From Zerene cesonia (lineage: Eukaryota; Arthropoda; Insecta; Lepidoptera; Pieridae): a stretch of 64,000 nt of DNA. The translations under genes were made by a program, and so were the position numbers. The stretch lies in the NCBI RefSeq assembly GCF_012273895.1, contig NC_052119.1, forward strand, positions 9,400,705 through 9,464,704. The letters run 5' to 3'. Shown one piece after another: positions 50,985-60,600 of this stretch; the stretch's first letter is position 1; each line of letters begins with the position of its first letter. The notes under the pieces were generated by a model, which saw only the letters and a program-made list of their open reading frames with translations, did no database searches and was not told the origin of the DNA.

Positions 50985-51165
50985 AACTACATAGTATAAA
51001 ACTAAGTCGCATTCCGCAGTTTGCGTGTCCGTATGCTTAGATCTTTAAAATGACGCAACAGATTTTTGTGTTATTTTTTTTAATAGATAGAATGATTATA
51101 GAAGAAGGTTTATGTGTATATATCATGCATTATTGCACCCGTGCAAAGCTGGTGCGGGTCGCCAG
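50985..51165 (+). mobile_element. Helitron-type repeat (type E)
   Basis: The landmarks ATAGTATAAAACTAAGTCGC, CCGTATGCTTAGATCTTTAA, TTTTTTTTAATAGATAGAAT and GCACCCGTGCAAAGCTGGTG then CGGGTCGCCAGT match, from recall, a common lepidopteran repeat ending GGGGCGGGTCGCTAGT. The final CTAG has mutated to CCAG. Non-autonomous. Confidence 0.75.
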
Positions 51166-51169
51166 TTTG

Positions 51170-52975
51170 TTTATAATTCTCTGATTGTATGTTATGTGTC
51201 TTTGTTTTTTAGTGGTATTTTCTCAATCCTTTACGAGGTTATCGTTATTTTATAGGCTATCGGTAATTATAATTGAAATTCACTCTGTATATTAGGTAAC
51301 TTTATATCTTCTCATTGTTTCATTACATCGATAGTCGGTAAGGTCTTCTATTTGAACAATAAAACCATAGAACCGTGTTGATAAATTACATTTTAATCGC
51401 ATGTAATTCTGATATACGTACCTGTGAGTAATTATAAGTGTAATAAAGAAATTAATACTATTTATGTTGTATGCATTTAAACTCTATTTAGTGGAAGAGA
51501 TATTTACTTCTTTTTAACTTAAATATAAAAACGCTAGATCATAAATTGTCAAATTCGGCCGTCGTTGGCTAGCACGGTTTTACCAGCCTGATGATGTCTA
51601 AACGAAGACTTTCGGATTTTTAGTGAAACCATAAAGAAACTGTTCTAAAGAGGGACAAAATAAATGAAACATCTAGAAAAATGCACTAGTTTCTGCATTG
51701 GCCAGGTTTTGTCATAGTGCGACGCGCTGCGTATTTTTAATGTAATCGGATTATGGGAGCTCATCGTTGCTTTACTTTCCACTTATACAACCCACAACTG
51801 CGCTATATTTTAACTTGGATAAGAATGAATATTACTGAACACACTATGTATTTATAGAATTCTTCTAAAAACTGCATGAGAAAAAAGATAAACTCTCTAA
51901 ATAAAATATGTAGGAAGATGTAGTCGGAACTATCGCGGGACAGCCGTTACCCATTTTTAGTATAGTTTATTAACTTATATTTGGACAAAACCTTAGTTTT
52001 CTCCAAGCTTTCATCTAATCGAAGTAGTATTATCAAGATGTTCATAAATGTCTGAAATGAGATATCAAAACTAAATGAAGGAGAAATGTAGAAAATTGAA
52101 GTATAATAGGGCTACTTAGAATAATATGTGCATATAATTAATTTAAATTTAAATTAGGGAAAAGAACGATTTATGTTAGTATTGCCTGTACAAAGAGTTT
52201 TTTAAACCTCCTAAATAAAAACCAAGAGGACAGCTCAAACTCAAGAAAATCAAAATTAAACTGGAATTTTTAATAAAATGTCTCCATATAACAATTTGGC
52301 AACACCTCTTCCGAAAACAGTTTTAACCGGCAAGTTTTATTCAATTACCTAATGGCAATCTCACATTCGCCGCCCCAACTTACCGAAACTCCTCAAATTA
52401 GCTGTCATATTAAAGGTTTATCAACAGTATCGCGGTTATATCCCATGTCACCTTGAAGGCTGAGCTAATGCCTCCAGGAAGGTCGCCGCTGTATCAGCCG
52501 CCGCCGACTTGCGACGTCGCAGCTTTACACCGCATTAGGACGTATTAAACTATTTTTACTTCTCCGTTTCTATTTGTAGACCGTTTATTTGATACGGCAA
52601 TGCAATTGATTGTCACTTTATATTATATAAATAATGTATCTAGACCACTATTATAATTATTTTTAACTAAAAGGTAAATCTTCAAATTTTAAATTAGACC
52701 AAATTAAAATGGGACCACTTGGGAGGCGCCAGTTTAAAAAAAAAAGGAATTATAAAGATCGGTTATGTGGTTACAGAAGAAAGATACAGTCGAATTTAAA
52801 GCCTCCCCCAATTTTGAAGTCAGTTGAAAAGTAACGAAAATCTCTGGAAAAATAATCAAATTTACTTGAATGGTTTCAAGGGGTCGGAAGGAAAGCAATG
52901 TAGGTCAATTAATAAATTAATGTATTCTAAATGATACTTACGCCTTTTGTAAGGGAATACGACCGGTCACTCACA
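51170..52975. other. Intergenic, one GC-rich patch
   Basis: AT-rich except 52440-52545, where a plus-strand frame reads AELMPPGRSPLYQPPPTCDV and includes the palindrome GCGACGTCGC. No acceptor, donor or family could be assigned, so it is noted only as an island. Confidence 0.4.
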
Positions 52976-52977
52976 AC

Positions 52978-53026
52978 TGTGTAGGTGACCCAATTCGTGC
53001 CGCGGCATTTTCGACTCCAATTATAA
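52978..53026 (-). mobile_element. SINE 5' fragment, diverged
   Basis: Plus-strand GTGACCCAATTCGTGCCGCG then GCATTTTCGACTCC matches the reversed SINE head (GGCCCAATTCGTGCCGAAGC, GTGCTCGACTCCCACA). Only the first about 45 nt of the SINE can be aligned. Confidence 0.7.
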
Positions 53027-53647
53027 TTTATAACTATATTTATTACATTTTCAACGTCAAAATGTAATAAAGTAGAAAATGTAACATAAAATAATTAGGT
53101 AAGTAGTTTATTTACACGTTTATGCGTAACAAAAGTAACCAGGTTACGTACACATTAAAAGCTGATTATTAAGCGATTACAGAGTGAATATATTTTATTT
53201 AAGTTCGCGTAGAATACAGAAGTTTATTTTTCATGGATTTTCGAAGATGCATTAAGACATTTTACGACTTTAGATGTCTATAGGTATCTCTTCAGCCATT
53301 TATTTAAGAAAAAACCTTTTGACAAATCCCTATTTTTTTTAAAGACCTATGACCTATCCAATGACAACTTAAGTTATTACGTGATTGGCGAATATACAAA
53401 TAGAAAAAAATAACTTACCACTAAAACATCCATATTGCCTAGTATCATAAATACTGCAATATGAAGTTAAATAAAAAACCTACAGTTATGTATTATTATT
53501 ATTGGAAAATAGATTTTTTACCTCTGGTTCTTATAATATATACTTACTTCATTATGTACCTGCATAAGTTACTTATTACCTATTGCACCATCCAATTTAT
53601 TATGTTATAAAATAATCCTCAGATAACATTTAAAATTATCAATTTAA

Positions 53648-53831
53648 TTTTTATTATGTCATAGCGGGCAATTGAGCTGGTTCGCAAAGGCTCAGATAGG
53701 GTAAGGGATAGAGTAGGGAAAAGGATGTGAGTCTCCGGCTCCCCCACTCACTAAACTAAACTGTGGAGGTGTGGTACTTCTCCGGTGCGACCTGGCCCCG
53801 TTCATGCCGAAGCGTGCTCGACTCCCACAAT
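53648..53831 (-). mobile_element. SINE with internal deletions
   Basis: Plus-strand ATGTCATAGCGGGCAATTGA, GCTGGTTCGCAAAGG, GGGAAAAGGATGTGAGTCTC, CGGCTCCCCCACTCACT, GTGGTACTTCTCCGGTGCGA and GAAGCGTGCTCGACTCCCAC. Both SINE ends are present, but the TTACCATCAGG block and the middle are deleted. Confidence 0.9.
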
Positions 53832-53834
53832 AAA

Positions 53835-54481
53835 AATTGAGAAATAAGTAATCGTTTCTCATGCTCCAGGAATTGCAATTTAAAAATAATGTCGCTCTAC
53901 AACAACGTCCAGTATTGTGCTTCCATAGTTGGTTTTACCATCAACGAGTGATGTGATAACATTATGCTATGTATGTTCATAGTATTTTAGATCTATCATG
54001 TACTTGGTACAGTTTGAAAGTGCTTTTAATTCATTACTTTTTGCATAGATATTGGTTTATTTATACCTTATTGTACCAACATTCAACAATAACCAGTAGC
54101 GCCATCTATCAAACTAACATGTATAATCTTTGGCGTTGCAGAACGTGTATCGTTCTAAAACTTATATGGAAAAATGTAACTGTCGTAGTTAATATAAATA
54201 TCCAAATGGAGAGAAATAGTGAAATTTTATGTATAAGTCCCTATCATTACTACGAGATGTTATGTTAATTAATTTATTTTTTAAAAGCCAACCATCTATT
54301 TCAATGACAACTAATTTTTTAATATAGACACACCAATAAAATGTCAAAACTGTTAATATGTCAGATTTGGCCTTCAATTTTCGAGGATTCTCTTGCAATT
54401 CGGGGAGGTTTAGTAATGTTCAAGTGAAGTGATAAATTCTAAATAAATGCTGTGACATCTCTTACATCAGCTGGTGTTAAA
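53835..54481 (+). other. Upstream region of TTC7
   Basis: AT-rich DNA between a SINE and the TTC7 start codon. No TATA or initiator/DPE pair convinces me. Two very short upstream frames occur before the start: ATGTTCAAGTGA (54416) and ATGCTGTGA (54447). If transcription begins before them they could dampen translation. Confidence 0.45.
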
Positions 54482-54608
54482 ATGACATCGAGAAGTAAAA
54501 ATGCTGTTCGCAGCTACGAGACTGATATCGAAAAAAGCAGAGAAGAGTCCAATTGGAAGAAGGCTGTGGAATTGGCTCAGCAGCTCAAGGCCAGGTCTCC
54601 ACAACACG
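54482..54608 (+). CDS. TTC7: TTC7 exon 1
   Basis: 127 nt, 42 codons plus one base, starting MTSRSKNAVRSYETDIEKSR and ending QQLKARSPQH. The donor is GTATGT. The start is chosen because the short N-terminus lines up with the ESELERCR-like N-terminal helix of vertebrate TTC7 and the leader before it has only tiny frames. Third positions are mixed (22 of 42 G or C). Confidence 0.9.
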
Positions 54609-57600
54609 GTATGTAATGTTGCTACACCTTCTTAATTACCTAGTTTAATTTAATAAACCGTCCAGGATTCAATTTCAATGTAGTTTATGTGCAGATTATA
54701 CTTATAAAAACATTTATACATTTTATGGGCAATATAACCGTTGTACTTAGTTTTTGCTTCAATTTTATGTTTGTAACAAGTTTATAAATAATGGACTTTG
54801 CTCAAACATTCAATTATATATTTATATTGTAAGAGATATTTAATACAGGAATAAAAAAAAAATGCTTCAAACTATTTTAGCTAAATAATTGTAGGATTTT
54901 AAACATTACTGATTTCAAATTTGAAAGTCTGTTTCTAGATGAAAATTTAAATTTTAACCATTTAGGTGATAAGCAAAATTAATAAACTACTTTTAAAATT
55001 TTTGAATTTTTTTCTCCCTTTAATCAGCAGGAAAAAGGACTTACACTTTAAATTATATACACTGACAATATACTTTAAATTTATTGTATAGGAACAAAAC
55101 AGAGTACATAAATATTTATTGTTGCAGAAAGCCTAGCTCACTTCCTCATTGGGGAAGGCAAACTCGAAGCTTATTTAGACGAATGGCCACCAATCAAGGA
55201 AAACATAGAGAGAGCTCAGAGAGAACTCTCCGATCCCAAAGGCTACTTGACATTAGCGACAGATGAAGCTGGAAAGAAGGCAGGGGTGGCGTTGGATGCT
55301 CACCTTCTGCTTGGAAAGTTGCACTTTGCATGTGGGTCTTACGACGATGCTTTGAAACATTATAAGCTAGCCGAGTTGAATACTTTGACGGAGAAAGAGT
55401 TGCCTGTGTGAGTGTTGTTTGTATGATATTTGATATGATATTAAAAGTGTAATATCCAAAGTTATAAGGAAGGAGTATTCAAAAGTTTCTTCTAGCTCTA
55501 TTTTTTTCTGCTTTTAGAACCAGATTTTGGAATCCAATGTTATTACAATAATTTATTATTACATTAAATCAGTACAATATTAGCAATGAAAAAGATTGAT
55601 TGACTTAATAATTATTTTTAACGAAAAACTAAACAGCCTTCAGAACAAGACTAAATTTAAATGGGAACACACAAAGAAACAACTATCATAAAATTCTGTT
55701 CATTTGGCAGAAAGTTATGAGGTACCAAACACAAAAAAAGTAAATGTAATTGAATGTAGAGCCCCCTTCTTTCTTTGAAGTTGTTTAAAAAACACTTGAT
55801 TTTGAATAGCTACTTGGCAAAGAGCTGGATGACCTTGGAATCGCGCATGTTGGAGTTTGTAGTTTAGAATTCTATTTTTATTATGATAAACAAGCATTAA
55901 CACAAGGTGCTGGATAAATAAACATTTTTATAGCCTATTAAAATTATGTTTTCACAAGTAGTGTTTTATTCTATCTTAAGTACTGTAATTTAATGAACCG
56001 TGATACTAAGACAGTTGAAATTTTCATTGATAATGAACTTTTGTAACTGCTATAACAATAAATTGAGGTTAAGCAACAGTTGGCACGGTCACTAAACTGG
56101 AGGGGTGTCCAATTTTTATGCACTTGCTCTTTAGCTTATTTATTTTGATTCTGAAAAATATAATTTGTATTTGTTTGTTAGCTAAGAAAAGGCTACTTAA
56201 TTTCTACTTGTTCTAAGACTATATTCAAATTATAAGCTCATATGAGTCATGTTCGCGTGCGCCGACTCGGTGATGTAATGACGTGATTTAAAGGATGATA
56301 TTACTATACTTAAATATTATTCTTTTGTATGAAAACATTGTCTCAGTTCATTTGATGCTAGGTGTGTTAAATGAAAATTTAAAACTTTGTTGAGAACCTA
56401 TTTCTAAAATGTTATATTCATATTATAAAGCTGACATTGCCCTTTAGAATGCATAAAATGAAAGAAAATCTTCCAAAATGATCTAATCTACCAGAATCTA
56501 CCTGATTTGAGAATTAGCAGATTAAACAGATGCCATTTTTTCCGTATAAATATTTTCATAGGACCTTTAAGGTTAAGTTGCCTTTATTTTGTAAGTTACA
56601 TGGCATTTAATATATTTTACATTTAAAATTTTCAGACGAAGTCTTCGAATAGTGGCAGAGTCATATGCAATTAAGGGATTATGTTTAGAACAGACTGCAT
56701 TGCCAGCTGCCACAAGCCGGTACAAGCAAGCTGAGAAAGAATCTGAGATGGTAAGATATTGTTTTTAATTGTGTTTTATAATAATCCTTTTCAGAACACA
56801 CTAGTTATCAATTGGATTTGTCATAGAAAAACTTTCGTTTTTTTTGTATCGTTTAGAAACTGCTTTATTTATTTAAGAAAAATGACTTTTGGCTAAAAAT
56901 CTCTTAAATTATTATTAGGTTATAAAAGTTTTTGTTAAAGAAGTGTTAAACATCTTACATAAATAAATTAAGCTACAAAAATTGAGACTACTATTAATAA
57001 ATTTTAACTAGCTTTTTAATTAAAAGTAAAAGAAATGTGTCATCCATCCAATCTCTGATAGTGTGAACCATTACTAAACATTGTTTCCTTATCATTTATT
57101 GTTATAACGACAATAGAAATACTTATCGTGGTACTACTAATTCCACAGTTCATGCAGACAGACAGATGGACAGCGTGGTGTTAGTACTATATTCCCATTT
57201 TATCTTATGGGTACTGAACCTGCTATATATCAATCCAAGTCATCGAGGTCGCTGTAATGGTTGTTGTCTTATGGTGCATGGAGAAACTTGAATAATTTTA
57301 TTTTTTGATCATTTATGCATCTGTCTATATTATGTAATAAATATTATTATATTTATTTAAGCACAGCTAAAAAGCAGATATTTGTGTGTTTTATTTGAAA
57401 ACATCTAATTTATTTTTTTTATTATTAGAAACTATGTACAACAAAAAAAAGGCGAGAAAAAATCCCCGGAAAGAGACAAGTAAAACCCGGTTAATGACAA
57501 TTTCCAGATACGCAGCTTCGAGCTAGCGTCGGACCTCACGCTGCTGTACCTGCAGCGCGCGACGAACGCGCGCGCGGGCGCCACGCTCGAGACGGCGCTG

Positions 57601-60600
57601 CAGCGCGCGCCGCTGCTGCACATACGGGCGGGCCGCCTCAGTTGTGCGATCGACAGGTCTGTTGCAGTGAGCTGGCTGGATGCAGTGATTATGAACGAAA
57701 ATTTAAGAAATAAGAAAAAAAAAAATCTGCAAAAAGAAAAAAGATACCTGAAAATTTTTTTTAAGGGAGGTGTCACTCCATATTCTAAAGTGGAAACAAA
57801 TAGCGACAATAAGCGGCAAATTTCTATAAAACATGACTAAGAATAGCGCAGTTAAAAAAAATGACAATAATACAGAAAATTGATTACAGAAAATAGAAAT
57901 ACAAAATAAAGAAAGGCAGAAAATTTTCTTTTGTAATCTACCCATCTGATATACCCACTAGAGACAGAGAACTAATAACAGATAATTTCAATATCAATCT
58001 CAGGTATCGAGAGATGCTTACAGCAGTGGAGTCGGTCTCCACGCAGGCGCTACGATTAACCCTCGCCAGACAACTAGCTGAAGTCCTCATGAGAGGAGTC
58101 ACGGGACAGGTAAAGTATTGGAACCAAGTCCATAATGTTTAGGCGTGAAGAAGTGTGAGACAGAAAGGCAGACTTATATACGCGTTTGTAATATTAGGGG
58201 AAAGCATAATTTTTTACATGGAAGGGCGTGATCAAGTTTTTCGTTCTCATATGTTTATATATATAAAATTCTCGTGTCACAATGTTAGTCTCTATACTCC
58301 TCGGAAACGGCTTGACCGATTCCTCTGAAATTTGGTAAGCATATTGGGTAGGTCTGAGAATCGGCTAACATCTATTTTTCATACCACTAAACGATAAGAG
58401 TAAGGCAGAACAGCGTTTGCCGGGTGCAGCTAGTATGTTTATATGTTGCATTGCATTCCATAAATTACGCGAGGTGGTTAAACGGGGGAGGGGTTCGAAT
58501 CAAATCTCATCTAATCTTACGTTGGAGAGAGAGGTGGTCAAAAAAAAAAAAAAAACACCTCACGTGTTTTATGGATGCCAACTTAATATAGTCACAAAAT
58601 GGATTTCCAGGTGTACAAAGCGCCACAGAAGATATCGCTCCCCGCGCAGTCGCAAGGCACTCTGTCCCGCCGGAGAGAGGACCACGTGGCCGAAGGGCCG
58701 TGGAAGCCCAAGAAGTATGCCGCTATTAATCAGGTATTTATGTTTTTTTCAACTATTATACAGTTGATAAAAATAGGCTCGAAGTGTGATCCTTGGGGAA
58801 TACCCAAAGTAATTACAAAGGGATGCGATTCATAACCCTTAATGGTAATTTTTAAAGATTGATTGTTTAAGTTAGTAGCAAACCGCTATATTTAGTTCGT
58901 GAATGACAACCACTGACAACTTCGTAAGTAGCAGTAAATGATCCACCTTATCAAACCCCTTGCTAGGATCTATATATACTACATTGCATTTAAGTGACCA
59001 GATTGATAAATACATACATTCTACCAAAAATTGAATGGATTGGAAATGATATTGTTCAGATATTAAGTGAAAGTAGTAAAGTTGAGTATGAATAAAAAAT
59101 TGTATATAGCTATGTCATTGTTAGGCAAAGTTATTGCGTTGCATATTGGAACGGTTGGCGTGTGCGTCGACAGTTCGTGCCGCGCAACGAGTACGAGGAG
59201 GTGGTGCTGGTGCTGGTGGTGGGCGAGGCCATGGCGGTGCGCGACGCCGTGCTGTCGCAGAGCGCCGAGTTCGAGCTGGCGCGCGCGCACTCGCTGCGCA
59301 ACGCGGCCGCGCTCGCCGACCTGCTCGCGCTCGCCGCGCTGCGCTGGGGGCAGCTGCCGCTCGTGCTCGAGGTGCGCTAACACACACACACACACAACAT
59401 TATCTATCTAACGCATACGTACATGCAGATCTTTGCCTTTTACAATATGAGTATGAATTTTGAAAATAAAATGATGAATGAAATTTATGATAATGTTAAT
59501 TTATTTATAATGAAATTATTTGTATGTGAATACACATAATTTTCAATCGGCTTCCGTATTGCACATACAAGTAAATGTTAAATTACTCGATGTTGGATGG
59601 CGCGCAGTCGCTGGAGCGCGCGATGAAGTTTTCGTTCGGGTGCGCGCACATCTGGCGGCAGCGCGCGCTCGCCACGGCCGCCGCGCCGCGCCCCNNNNNN
59701 NNNNNNNNNNNNNNNNNNNNNNNNNNNNNNNNNNNNNNNNNNNNNNNNNNNNNNNNNNNNNNNNNNNNNNNNNNNNNNNNNNNNNNNNNNNNNNNNNNNN
59801 NNNNNNNNNNNNNNNNNNNNNNNNNNNNNNNNNNNNNNNNNNNNNNNNNNNNNNNNNNNNNNNNNNNNNNNNNNNNNNNNNNNNNNNNNNNNNNNNNNNN
59901 NNNNNNNNNNNNNNNNNNNNNNNNNNNNNNNNNNNNNNNNNNNNNNNNNNNNNNNNNNNNNNNNNNNNNNNNNNNNNNNNNNNNNNNNNNNNNNNNNNNN
60001 NNNNNNNNNNNNNNNNNNNNNNNNNNNNNNNNNNNNNNNNNNNNNNNNNNNNNNNNNNNNNNNNNNNNNNNNNNNNNNNNNNNNNNNNNNNNNNNNNNNN
60101 NNNNNNNNNNNNNNNNNNNNNNNNNNNNNNNNNNNNNNNNNNNNNNNNNNNNNNNNNNNNNNNNNNNNNNNNNNNNNNNNNNNNNNNNNNNNNNNNNNNN
60201 NNNNNNNNNNNNNNNNNNNNNNNNNNNNNNNNNNNNNNNNNNNNNNNNNNNNNNNNNNNNNNNNNNNNNNNNNNNNNNNNNNNNNNNNNNNNNNNNNNNN
60301 NNNNNNNNNNNNNNNNNNNNNNNNNNNNNNNNNNNNNNNNNNNNNNNNNNNNNNNNNNNNNNNNNNNNNNNNNNNNNNNNNNNNNNNNNNNNNNNNNNNN
60401 NNNNNNNNNNNNNNNNNNNNNNNNNNNNNNNNNNNNNNNNNNNNNNNNNNNNNNNNNNNNNNNNNNNNNNNNNNNNNNNNNNNNNNNNNNNNNNNNNNNN
60501 NNNNNNNNNNNNNNNNNNNNNNNNNNNNNNNNNNNNNNNNNNNNNNNNNNNNNNNNNNNNNNNNNNNNNNNNNNNNNNNNNNNNNNNNNNNNNNNNNNNN

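Noticed and set aside
57432..57945. Minus-strand frames of 80 and 125 codons
   Set aside because: They are T-rich antisense of A-rich TTC7 intron 4 and of exon 4, full of Phe/Ser runs, with no family match.
59063..59463. Antisense and alternative-frame long ORFs over TTC7 exon 7
   Set aside because: Shadows of a very GC-rich exon. The correct frame is fixed by TTC7 similarity and splice phases.
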